Part shown: positions 18,013 through 25,825 of the stretch, piece by piece
How the letters are laid out: every line of letters starts with the position of its first letter
Position numbering within the stretch: position 1 is the stretch's first letter
From: Prevotella sp.
Lineage (GTDB): Bacteria; Bacteroidota; Bacteroidia; Bacteroidales; Bacteroidaceae
Length of the DNA: 64,000 nt
NCBI GenBank assembly: GCA_017623655.1
Contig: JAGAON010000007.1
Coordinates: forward strand, 274,616 to 338,615
Direction of reading: 5' to 3'
Translations under genes and position numbers: made by a program
Notes under the pieces: model-generated
The model's database searches: none
Seen by the model: only the letters and a program-made list of their open reading frames with translations
Told to the model about the DNA's origin: nothing

Positions 18013-18300
18013 AACGGACGGGTGAAACCGTTGCATTGCGAATCCATTGCGTTATCAACGGATGGGTGAAACCGTTGCATTGCGAATCCATTGCGTTATC
18101 AACGGACGGGTGAAACCGTTACATTGCGAATCCATTGCGTTATCAACGGACGGGTGAAACCGTTACATTGCGAATCCATTGCGTTATCAACGGATGGGTG
18201 AAACCGTTGCATTGCGAATCCATTGCGTTATCAACGGACGGGTGAAACCGTTACATTGCGAATCCATTGCGTTATCGGCGGACGGGTGAAACCGTTGCAC
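18013..18300. repeat. 44-bp tandem repeat, 6.5 copies
   Basis: Exact 44-bp period starting at 18013, 18057, 18101, 18145, 18189 and 18233, with a partial seventh copy from 18277. Each unit contains an inverted repeat AACGGACGGGTGAAACCGTT followed by two ATTGCG words. Copies differ only at two positions (GAC/GAT and GTTGC/GTTAC), so the array is recent or homogenised. No spacers, so not CRISPR. It lies directly after the RAYT right arm. Confidence 0.95.
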
Positions 18301-18310
18301 CGATGGCGGG

Positions 18311-18396
18311 CTGAAAGCCCAACCTGCTCTTAGCCCGGGGCAACACCCCGGGAAACAAGATGCCATTTGTTTGATGCCGCCCTGAAAGGGCAAAAG
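18311..18396. repeat. third copy of the RAYT-type REP module
   Basis: Holds CTTAGCCCGGGGCAACACC and CGCCCTGAAAGGGCAAAAGCG, the same two hairpins found around the transposase, separated by a short AT-rich spacer. GGGCTGAAAGCCC directly before is another small palindrome. Confidence 0.8.
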
Positions 18397-18480
18397 CGCT
18401 CATTGTCATGTCACGGCATCCTGCCGTGCAATCACCTCTGCGGCCGGGCTTTATCGTTTCCTTGACATTTACCCGCGCAA

Positions 18481-18543
18481 TCGGGTGCCGATTACCGTGC
18501 AATCAGGTGCTGATTACACTGTAAAAGGGTGCTGATTGCACCC
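18481..18543. repeat. GTGCTGATTAC half-unit array
   Basis: Three same-direction half-units (GGTGCCGATTAC, AGGTGCTGATTAC, GGGTGCTGATTGC). It lies 46 nt beyond the end of the fimbrial lipoprotein gene. Confidence 0.75.
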
Positions 18544-18588
18544 ATATCTCCTTACTCCTGATTTCCAACCGGTTACGTCCGCCTTTCT

Positions 18589-19935
18589 TCACGGCATTGC
18601 GGAGTAATCCGCCTCCTTGTTGAATTTCACCAACTTTCCCACGTTGTCTTTCGTGACATGTATGAAAGCTCTCACCCACGGTGTGAACACGGGACTGCCG
18701 TCTGACGTGGCAAGGTCCTCATCCTTTATCCTTATATAGGCGTGATGCCCCGCCGTGGCGTGGTCTTCCTGTCTCAGCAGCACCTTGTAGCCGGCGTCGG
18801 TGCTTTTGGGTGACGACGCGGTGGTGTAGTTGTTTACCAGCAGCCTGAGAGTGAGGAAATAGTCTCCGCTATTAGTGTATCTCTGCGGTATGGCGTATAT
18901 CACGCTGCGGCCGTTGTATTGCTGCCCCTTGCTGTCCTTGGGCATCACCTGACAGTAGTCTGTCCTCTCCTTATTTTCGTTGTCTATATGCGTTCCTCCT
19001 GTCGCCACCTCTTTGCCGTGGAGCGCCAAGCCGAAAGTGCCGGTTCCTGCCGTGAAGTTCATCGGCATGAACAGCGGACACCCGTCTTTCGGTATATTGC
19101 ACGCCTCGATATATGAGAAGAACACCTTGTCGCCCTCCTCCGAGCACATATTGTCCGAGTCGCCGTTATTGTCTTTGGCCACCTGCACCCATTCCTTCAC
19201 TCCCTGGCAGTCCTCGTCTATCTGCCACTGCACGTCGAACTTGGTGGCGGTGTGGTAAAGCACTATGTCAAGATGCGGCACATTGCCGGCGAAGTCCTCT
19301 ATCGTGCCGTAGTAGTCGCCGTTCTTGTTCTTGAGGTTGTAGGGGGTGGAATAGAGGTTCTTCATGTTGTTGCGCAGCTCGCCGTCGCAAGTGAAGGTGA
19401 CTTCTTCCGGTATTTTGTCGGCGGAAGTGACATTGGTGTTCAGACTATATGCCTCCAGATCCACGTTGCACGCCGCCACATACACCCGGCCTTTCTCACG
19501 CTCTCTCGGCACGAACAGTGACAGGTGGCCCTGATAGACATACAGTCCGTCGCGCGCCTCGGCGCTGAAATGGTCGTTTTCGTTGTCGGCCGACGTGCTG
19601 AGTTTCCACTCCTGCGGGTTTATGCCGAACTTTCTGTATGTGACCTCGGACGTGCCTTGGTTCTCGGTCACGAGAAAGAGGTATATGTATCGCGGCAGTT
19701 CAAACGTCTCGACGGTGCCGGGATCGCCCGGCACGGCGGCACGCGTGAGGCCGCCTTCCGCCGGTTCGCCGTTCATGCCGACATCCACCGGGGAGGAGAA
19801 GCCGTCGGACGGGATGGCGATGTTCACCGGCATCTCTATCATCTCCACCTCCTCCGGAGTGTCGTCATGACCGGAACACGCCGCCATCACCAACGCCATC
19901 GCCACGTATAATGTATATCGTATGTATGTAAACAT
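18589..19935 (-). CDS. fimbrial accessory lipoprotein (minor subunit candidate)
   Basis: 448 aa with a lipoprotein signal peptide ending in the lipobox VMAACSG (Cys about residue 20). The mature start is acidic. The body has fimbrillin-like features: FELPRYIYLFLVTENQG, an AACNVDL strand, and LYHTATKFDVQWQI. Bacteroidales fimbriae carry several lipoprotein subunits processed by an arginine protease before polymerisation; an Arg at GGLTRAAVPG could be such a site. It follows the FimB/Mfa2-like gene by about 140 bp in the same direction, so it is probably a minor or tip-associated subunit (FimC/D/E or Mfa3-5 role). Exact family is not recognised with certainty. Confidence 0.7.
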   Translation of the reverse strand: MFTYIRYTLYVAMALVMAACSGHDDTPEEVEMIEMPVNIAIPSDGFSSPVDVGMNGEPAEGGLTRAAVPGDPGTVETFELPRYIYLFLVTENQGTSEVTYRKFGINPQEWKLSTSADNENDHFSAEARDGLYVYQGHLSLFVPREREKGRVYVAACNVDLEAYSLNTNVTSADKIPEEVTFTCDGELRNNMKNLYSTPYNLKNKNGDYYGTIEDFAGNVPHLDIVLYHTATKFDVQWQIDEDCQGVKEWVQVAKDNNGDSDNMCSEEGDKVFFSYIEACNIPKDGCPLFMPMNFTAGTGTFGLALHGKEVATGGTHIDNENKERTDYCQVMPKDSKGQQYNGRSVIYAIPQRYTNSGDYFLTLRLLVNNYTTASSPKSTDAGYKVLLRQEDHATAGHHAYIRIKDEDLATSDGSPVFTPWVRAFIHVTKDNVGKLVKFNKEADYSAMP

Positions 19936-20047
19936 CGTTCTTTTTATGGAATTATCGGAAGTTAACGGGAGTTATGCTGAGTTATCGTCTTCATCGCGGC
20001 GTTTGTCGCTTTGCGGCGATTGCACGGCAGGGATGCCGTGCCTGCTC

Positions 20048-20077
20048 TCCTCCCCTCGGGGAGGACGGGAGGGGGCT
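20048..20077. repeat. GC-rich CTCCCCTCGGGGAG element
   Basis: TCCTCCCCTCGGGGAGGACG followed by GGAGGGGGC abuts and overlaps the stop codon of the FimB-like gene (20076-20078). It is the only copy of this family seen outside 33.8-46.3 kb. Confidence 0.8.
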
Positions 20078-21065
20078 ACAACTCCGGCTCATAAACGCCT
20101 CCCTGCTTCCAGTTCAGCGTGACGCTCACGCCCACGTCATTGGTCTGCGGAACGAGCGAGCCGTCATCTTTCATTCTCATCTTCACCACCTTCAGATGCG
20201 CGGGCAACAAGGGCTTTTCTATGGAGATGATGTTCTCCGTGACGCTCCCGTCGGCCACTGTCACGTAGGCTATGAAACGCCAGTATTCCGCCGTCGCCCT
20301 CGAAACAGGACGTTGGAACGACGGGAAGTTCACCGTATAGTGGCAGACGTGGTGTCCGCCGCTCATGCCGACCGGCACCGAGCGCACTATGGGGTTACGG
20401 TTATATGTGTATAAGCTGTCACGCACAACAAAGCTGTTGGCGAATCCGCTTGAGTATATTCTTATGTCTTGTATGCCTGCAACGCCCGCGGTATCTATCA
20501 CGAGGGCGGCGGCGGAGTTGGCCATATACAGGTCAACCTTGAATGTCTGGCTCTCCTCCTCGGTCACACGCATCGGCAGACGCGCGGAGAAAAGGCCTGT
20601 GGTGTGTGAGGCAACGGTATCACCGTCCGCCTGAAGCAGGCGGGAGTGCTGTGCCTTGTTGTCGTCAGAGACGCTGACATTGGCGGCGTCCGCAACGTTG
20701 GCTAACGCCAAGTGCATATATTCACGCACCGGCAGGTAGATGGTATAGGATGTCTGCGAGGCATCCATGATATGCGTTTCGTGCTTGGCACGGACGGAAT
20801 CGGTGCCGTAGAATGAAAGGCTTACATCGTGCGCCGTCTCCGTGAAGATGCCTGACAGGGCGGCTTTCAGAGCCTCCGCAACGTGCTGTTCCTCCGCTGA
20901 ATGCAGCTGGTCGTCCAGCTCGGCCTGTATGTTGGTGATAAGCCGGAGCCGGTAGTCTATCCTGTTGTCACGCCCGCAGTCGGACAGGTCCTCGTCTATT
21001 ACGGAACAAGACCACATAAGGAAAGGCAACGTCAATAACGACACGATGATTCTGTTCATTCTCAT
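20076..21065 (-). CDS. FimB/Mfa2 family fimbrial anchor protein
   Basis: About 329 aa. The start is at MRMNRIIVSLLTLPFLMWSC (ATG 21065; ATG 21059 is nearly equivalent; the longer frame to 21101 has no signal). The lipobox cysteine is followed by SVIDEDLSDCG, the hallmark of the FimB/Mfa2 family. These lipoproteins sit in the outer membrane, anchor the fimbrial shaft and limit its length. Later segments such as SYTIYLPVREYMHLALANV and RDSLYTYNRNPIVRSVPVGM fit the two-domain transthyretin-like fold. It is directly downstream of the Mfa1-like fimbrillin, the usual gene order. A 183-bp foldback lies between the two genes and may reduce expression relative to the major subunit. Confidence 0.9.
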   Translation of the reverse strand: MRMNRIIVSLLTLPFLMWSCSVIDEDLSDCGRDNRIDYRLRLITNIQAELDDQLHSAEEQHVAEALKAALSGIFTETAHDVSLSFYGTDSVRAKHETHIMDASQTSYTIYLPVREYMHLALANVADAANVSVSDDNKAQHSRLLQADGDTVASHTTGLFSARLPMRVTEEESQTFKVDLYMANSAAALVIDTAGVAGIQDIRIYSSGFANSFVVRDSLYTYNRNPIVRSVPVGMSGGHHVCHYTVNFPSFQRPVSRATAEYWRFIAYVTVADGSVTENIISIEKPLLPAHLKVVKMRMKDDGSLVPQTNDVGVSVTLNWKQGGVYEPEL

Positions 21066-21101
21066 TCTGATGGATGTTTTTCCTGATTGGTAGGGAAACA
21101 A

Positions 21102-21284
21102 GGGAGTGTGTCAAAAAGGAGTTAATGAAAGTCAACGGGAGTTAGTGCTGCGCTCAGGAGTTACCGGAAGTTAACGGACAAATGGTTTGCCCTGACATAC
21201 AGGCTATTGTCCGCTAACTCCTTACGGCGTAAGACGTATAACTCCCGTTAACTTCTGATAAATTCCATATTTTAACACACCCTC
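21102..21284. repeat. foldback between fimbrillin and anchor genes
   Basis: Left arm 21102-21144 (GGGAGTGTGTCAAAAAGGAG ... CAACGGGAGTTA) pairs imperfectly with right arm 21239-21284 (TAACTCCCGTTAACTTC ... AACACACCCTC). The interior again carries AGTTAACGGACAAATGG against ATTGTCCGCTAACTCC. The related word GGAAGTTAACGGGAGTTA also occurs upstream of the next gene (about 19956-19973). Confidence 0.75.
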
Positions 21285-21313
21285 TTGTGCAATATTCTTT
21301 ATCTTATGAACGT

Positions 21314-23236
21314 TTATTCTATCTCGACATTGAACATCAAGCCGCTCTGCCATTGGAGGTCAACGGAAAGACCAAGCTGGAGAAGTGTGGCGCGGAGGTC
21401 AGGAATTGTCACATACGCGTTCTTCAGACTGCTGATGGTGAAGTTGGCTTCCGTTGTGTAGTCTTGGATGAAGATACGCTTTCCGTCTGCCGTTCCGGCT
21501 GTTCCCGCCTTGACAGGATAACGGCCTTCGTATGAAGTGTTAAGTCCGTCCGTACCGTATGCAGGCCACTTGAATGCGCCCTCTGGCGTAAGGGAAGCGT
21601 TATCCAATTTCAGTTCGCCTATCAGATAAAACTTCTGGCCTTCTTTGATAATGCCTTGTTGACCGTAAAACTCTTTGTTAGTGTTTTTAAGTTCTATTAC
21701 AACCTTTACGTCTTCTTGGTTCACTGCATTCTTATAGTTGTCGAATACAAGTGTGTATATAGGCGCACTTATTGCGTTATATTCGGCTTTTGCTCCATTC
21801 ATCTCCTTGTCATACACTACATAGTCACGAACCTCTGCATCGTCTTTGACCATCTGCCAACCTACTTTCGACGGTTGTCCGCCAATAAGAATACCGGTAA
21901 CTTCAAACGGGTTGGTCACAGAGATGGACTGATTCTCTTCCGTAGGATAATAGGCTTTCTTATTGTCTTCCAGTGTGTTTGTCTTACACGTTATTGTAGT
22001 CTTCAATCCCGCAACACCGTAATTGATGTTGTTTTGCAGGGCGATAGAACGGGTTGTCGCCTTAACTGCGTCATACCAACCGTTGGCGGTTGACCAGCCA
22101 CCGGCGTAAGCATCCCAATCTCCTACTGTACTTGGCCACATTCCGTTTGCTATTTCATTGTCACTTGCACGTGCGGGAGTATTGTCGAAATATACAATCG
22201 GAAGAGGATAGGTAATCTTGGTGATGTCAATTATGTCATCACCACCTGCGCCAATGGCCGATGTATTCTTATAAGAGAAATTCGTACCGTCGTATGTCAG
22301 GATCTGAGTACCGTCCGGCAGCCCTTGCTCTATCGGGAAGTTATAGTATGCGGCTTGGCTGTTGGCAGTGTCATAAGACAGGACACCGTCCGTTACTTTT
22401 ATGGCGAACAGTGTGGTTTCACCCTGTTTCACTTCTTCAACAATGGCGTCCATGATAGCCTTCGCTTCGGCTTTTGTTGCATCAGTGGAGCCGGTATTGC
22501 TGTAAACCTCTCCTGCTTTGCCGTAAAGGTCCTGCACCTGTCTTAATATAGCGTCGGCGGAACCTGCGCGATGTGCATCAGTGAAGTCTTTGAGGAACTC
22601 GTCTTTCACAGCCACCAGCGTTCCGTTCGTAGCAGCCTTTAATGCCGTTACAATGTCATTAAGGTATTTTGTGAATGCCTCTTGCGGTGCGGCACACGGA
22701 TTACCTGTCAAGATTGGCTCTCCCGCAAATGTTATATTGACCAAATCTGTGATTGATGTAGCATTGTCAAACATTTTAATGGCGCCTGTCTGGAACTTGC
22801 TTGTCATGTCTGTACCCAAGCCGGCTCTTGTGGAATAGAACAAGAAGTCCGTTGTCCCTTCTTTAATCTCCACGTTGGAATAGATATGGCTGCTACGGGA
22901 AGTTGTTACATTGGTAGGGTCAGCAAGAGCGATGTCTGATGTCAAGGTGGTTGTTTCGCCTGTTCCTGTACCCGGTACTCCCGCCATCGTAAACAGGCGA
23001 ACGTTGGTCATCTCCAAGTAGTTACCAGCGTTCTGCGTATTCTCGTCGCTCATACGTGTGGTGTTTTTGTTTGCGCCTGCCACGTTAATGGCGAACTGGG
23101 TCTTAACGCTGACTCCGTCATACGTCGGGTTTACGGGAGCTTCCGCCGCTTCATCGGATGAAGAGCAGGCCACCATTCCGGTTGCGGCACAAAGTGCTAA
23201 TGCGCACTTTATTGCCTTGTCTTGAAACTTTTTCAT
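21314..23236 (-). CDS. Mfa1-like major fimbrillin lipoprotein
   Basis: 640 aa. Signal peptide with lipobox (ATGMVACSSSDEAAE), then KTQFAINVAGANKNTTRMSD, a typical fimbrillin N-terminal strand with an Arg suited to protease maturation, and LEMTNVRLFTMAG. A long middle domain includes KSAIYTL-type segments (NAISAPIYTLVFDNYKN) and GQKFYLIGELKLDN. The C-terminus SVDLQWQSGLMFNVEIE is the expected final strand. In this family the precursor lipoprotein is cut at the surface and polymerises by strand exchange into the shaft. It sits between the DUF3868 gene (43 nt upstream) and the FimB-like anchor. Longest subunit of the cluster, hence probable shaft protein. Confidence 0.88.
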   Translation of the reverse strand: MKKFQDKAIKCALALCAATGMVACSSSDEAAEAPVNPTYDGVSVKTQFAINVAGANKNTTRMSDENTQNAGNYLEMTNVRLFTMAGVPGTGTGETTTLTSDIALADPTNVTTSRSSHIYSNVEIKEGTTDFLFYSTRAGLGTDMTSKFQTGAIKMFDNATSITDLVNITFAGEPILTGNPCAAPQEAFTKYLNDIVTALKAATNGTLVAVKDEFLKDFTDAHRAGSADAILRQVQDLYGKAGEVYSNTGSTDATKAEAKAIMDAIVEEVKQGETTLFAIKVTDGVLSYDTANSQAAYYNFPIEQGLPDGTQILTYDGTNFSYKNTSAIGAGGDDIIDITKITYPLPIVYFDNTPARASDNEIANGMWPSTVGDWDAYAGGWSTANGWYDAVKATTRSIALQNNINYGVAGLKTTITCKTNTLEDNKKAYYPTEENQSISVTNPFEVTGILIGGQPSKVGWQMVKDDAEVRDYVVYDKEMNGAKAEYNAISAPIYTLVFDNYKNAVNQEDVKVVIELKNTNKEFYGQQGIIKEGQKFYLIGELKLDNASLTPEGAFKWPAYGTDGLNTSYEGRYPVKAGTAGTADGKRIFIQDYTTEANFTISSLKNAYVTIPDLRATLLQLGLSVDLQWQSGLMFNVEIE

Positions 23237-23279
23237 AATACTTATTGTTTTTAGAATTAATAATCCTTGTTATATCGGG

Positions 23280-24617
23280 TCATCTTGTCAGCTGCGTCAG
23301 GTTGTCCTTTGCCTGCTTGTCGCCGAGTTCCGCTCCGCGCCTGAAGCAGTTTAGGGCCTCTTCCTTGCGCCCTGTCATATACAGTGCCACGCCTTGCGCG
23401 TTGAGACTGCGTGTGTCGTGCCTTACGGGTTCAAGCGTATCGAGTGCCTCTTGGTACTTCTCGCGGCGCAGAAGTGCGGATGCCTTGTTGATGACTGCCG
23501 CCGCACTGTCGGGCACATAGTCATAGTATATGCGTATATAGCCGGAGTTTCGCTGGTCGCTGAGCACGTTGTCTTTCAGGTAGCGGTATGTCCTTCCCCC
23601 GTTGAGCCGCTTCATCTTGCGCTCCCTCACGTCGGGGTCGGGCTCGTTGTCGATGATGCCCAGAAGCAGGTCACGCCCTTCCATGTCAAGTTCTTCCACC
23701 TGCGACCGCAGTTCCGTCCATGCCTCCCCGCCGTTGCAGAGTTCAAACGCGGTGTCAGGCACGCTGACTCTTGACTGTATGTAGTTCCTCAGCGCAACGG
23801 CACGGTTCTGTCCCAAGAGGTTGTTGCGGGCCACAGAGCCTTCCGGAGAGGCAAGGCCGACAATCTGTATCACCTTTACGCTGGACGTGGTGTCGGCCAT
23901 AATCTGGCGCGTGATGCTGACAATGGTGTCGAGCGTGGCGGCATTCCCGCGGTAGTCATGGCGCAATGTCCACTTGTCAAGCGGGAAGAACACGTAGAGC
24001 GCGCCTTCCTCCTTGCGCAGAATGCGTGTGGAATTGTATGGCTTGTACTGTGATATGTGGCGCAAGACGGGGTTGTTGCGCTCAAGCAGTCCGGCCTTTC
24101 CGGTGTTGTCGGGCACGTCGGCAACGGAGGGAACAAACGGTATCGGGCAGCGGAAAGAGTCTCCGCACACGTATCTTGTCTCCAATATTTCGCAGCATCC
24201 CTCGCCCTCTATGCGTGTGCAGAGCGTGAGATTCCCGCCCTTTATCCACGGATATTCCGCCGCACTGACGGTGATTACCCTCCGCACCACGCTGTCTTCG
24301 CCCGCCTTTATGTACGGAGGCATGGGGGCTTCGGCATCACCGAGCACCGTCGCCCGCCTCAACTTCTTGGCGTTCAGCCGTCCCCTCACGGTGACGGGAG
24401 TGTCCGTCAGCGAGTCGTTGCCATGCCGGAAAACCGGCGTTACGGTGTATGAGTAATCGCTCTTGGGCTGCGGGAGACTGATTTCATAGCTCACCTCATA
24501 GGTGGCACCGCCATCTCTTGCGGCGGCACCGTCGCCTGTCAGGCGCACTCCGGTTACGGTCTGCGCCATTGCCAAGGGCGCTGCCAGCAGCAGCAAATAT
24601 GTTATATACCGTCTCAT
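23280..24617 (-). CDS. DUF3868 / OmpA-like / TPR protein of the fimbrial cluster
   Basis: 445 aa with a signal peptide (RRYITYLLLLAAPLAMAQ). The N-terminal beta domain (about 20-165) matches DUF3868-type proteins. A second domain (about 200-350) is OmpA-like: ALYVFFPLDKWTLRHDYRGN, VIQIVGLASPEGSVARNN with LGQNRAVALRNYI, the usual peptidoglycan-binding pattern. The C-terminus (about 370-440) has TPR helices (ALLRREKYQEALDTL, GRKEEALNCFRRGAELGD). DUF3575-DUF3868 pairs precede Mfa1-like fimbrial genes in many Bacteroidales, so a periplasmic or outer-membrane assembly role is inferred. It overlaps the upstream DUF3575 gene by ATGA. Confidence 0.85.
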   Translation of the reverse strand: MRRYITYLLLLAAPLAMAQTVTGVRLTGDGAAARDGGATYEVSYEISLPQPKSDYSYTVTPVFRHGNDSLTDTPVTVRGRLNAKKLRRATVLGDAEAPMPPYIKAGEDSVVRRVITVSAAEYPWIKGGNLTLCTRIEGEGCCEILETRYVCGDSFRCPIPFVPSVADVPDNTGKAGLLERNNPVLRHISQYKPYNSTRILRKEEGALYVFFPLDKWTLRHDYRGNAATLDTIVSITRQIMADTTSSVKVIQIVGLASPEGSVARNNLLGQNRAVALRNYIQSRVSVPDTAFELCNGGEAWTELRSQVEELDMEGRDLLLGIIDNEPDPDVRERKMKRLNGGRTYRYLKDNVLSDQRNSGYIRIYYDYVPDSAAAVINKASALLRREKYQEALDTLEPVRHDTRSLNAQGVALYMTGRKEEALNCFRRGAELGDKQAKDNLTQLTR

Positions 24618-25219
24618 TTCACATTATATATTATGTTAACACCTACCTTCGGCAGCACCACGAGGTGGTTTTCGTTGCCGATGAACATTCCGCAGTGGTG
24701 GTACTTGTATCTCTTTGACCATGCGTAGCCCACATCCGCTCCCGCTTCGGCTTCCAGACTCCAACGCGGGGACAATATCCATGAGTAGCCGTAGGATGCT
24801 CCCACCGCCACAAGGTCGCCCTGCCTGCGCTCCTTATCGACGCCCTTGAACAGCCCAAAGGGGAACTTCTTATTGCTGACGTTATAGTGTACGTATGCCA
24901 CGTTACAGCTGACAAAGTGTCCCGCAAAGGCTTCGCAGAACCAGTATCTCCACATCGGAGCCACCAACAAATGCCTCATTTTCTTGTTATCCCCATCATA
25001 CGAGAACTCGTCTTTCAACGGGAAGGGGTTGAAACCCAAGATAAGTCCGGCCGTCTGTCGTTGGCCTATCTTCACTTCCGCCTCCAGATTCGGCGTAAGA
25101 GTGGCGTCATAAAGCAGGTTATTCTTTATCACTATACTTTGCGAATATGCTTTCGAAGCCGCCAACGCCCCAATAAGAAGCATACAGAAGATTAATAATG
25201 TATGTCTTACCACTTTCAT
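24614..25219 (-). CDS. DUF3575 outer-membrane protein, first gene of the fimbrial operon
   Basis: 201 aa. Signal peptide, then SIVIKNNLLYDATLTPNLEA, the family signature, and alternating amphipathic strands (HLLVAPMWRYWFCEAFAGHF, FVSCNVAYVHYNV, SWILSPRWSLEAEAGADVGY). It ends with an aromatic-containing strand (VGVNIIYNVK), consistent with a small outer-membrane beta-barrel. Function is unknown, but it regularly heads DUF3575-DUF3868-fimbrillin clusters. It overlaps the next gene by four bases (ATGA), implying translational coupling. The upstream region contains a C12 homopolymer. Confidence 0.85.
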   Translation of the reverse strand: MKVVRHTLLIFCMLLIGALAASKAYSQSIVIKNNLLYDATLTPNLEAEVKIGQRQTAGLILGFNPFPLKDEFSYDGDNKKMRHLLVAPMWRYWFCEAFAGHFVSCNVAYVHYNVSNKKFPFGLFKGVDKERRQGDLVAVGASYGYSWILSPRWSLEAEAGADVGYAWSKRYKYHHCGMFIGNENHLVVLPKVGVNIIYNVK

Positions 25220-25500
25220 AATAATTTTATAATCAACGGTATGTTAGTATTACCTTTATCTTGTTATCTGATGTTCCACTACTCTTTCCATGTTTCCTAT
25301 GTTTTTATATCCTGACAACATAGTTCCTTACATTATTGATATATTTCCATATTTTCACTCCCTTTTTACAGAAATGATGTGCAAAATAAGTAAAAAAATC
25401 TCAACTTAACAAATAAATACAATAGTAATGTCTTCCCCCCCCCCCCGCATTTAACTAACATTAACGCTTCTGGGGGGGGATTAACAGTTCCGCAACACAT
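25220..25500 (-). promoter_or_regulatory. fimbrial operon leader with C12 tract and G8 tract
   Basis: AT-rich gap upstream of the fimbrial operon, with no gene seen. On the plus strand twelve C (25435-25446) and, 26 bases later, eight G (25473-25480) can pair with each other. The C-tract is about 215 bp before the first start codon. A clear TAnnTTTG box was not found, so promoter placement is unknown. Confidence 0.55.
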
Positions 25501-25561
25501 CAACACACAGAAACAAGTGCGTATGTGCTCCTGAAGCACTCATATAACATCCCTGTGTGAA

Positions 25562-25639
25562 AGGGTGCTGATTACCTTGTAAACAGGTGCCGATTACACA
25601 GTAAAAGGGTGCTGATTGCAATGCAATCAGCACCCTTTT
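25562..25639. terminator. GTGCTGATTAC array ending in a perfect 18-bp hairpin
   Basis: Two same-direction half-units (25562-25600) are followed by AAAAGGGTGCTGATTGCA (25603-25620) and its exact complement (25622-25639), flanked by A- and T-runs on both sides. This is a convincing bidirectional terminator between miaB and the fimbrial operon. Confidence 0.75.
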
Positions 25640-25660
25640 GTTTTAAGACACCGCACCCGC

Positions 25661-25820
25661 TTGTAGAGACGATGTAGTACATCGTCTCAGCACCGGTATA
25701 TGGTAACCATCGGAAAGGCAAACGGCATTGAGACGATGAGGTTCATCGTCTCTACAAATTTCGCCCATGTATCATTCTGTCAGATTATCTACAACAACAC
25801 AAAAGCCCTGAAAGGGCGCA
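25661..25820. repeat. paired GAGACGATG element and CCCTGAAAGGGC palindrome
   Basis: Composite at 25661-25757 with the same GCACCGGTATAT spacer seen elsewhere, then GCCCTGAAAGGGC at about 25805-25818, just before the end of miaB. Confidence 0.85.
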
Positions 25821-25825
25821 AAGGC

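Noticed and set aside
18013-18300. Possible CRISPR array
   Set aside because: The 44-bp units follow each other without spacers and no cas gene is nearby; it is a plain tandem repeat.
25435-25446. C12 tract as a sequencing error
   Set aside because: Cannot be excluded from sequence alone, but it disrupts no gene and homopolymers at surface loci are biologically plausible, so it is kept as a finding.
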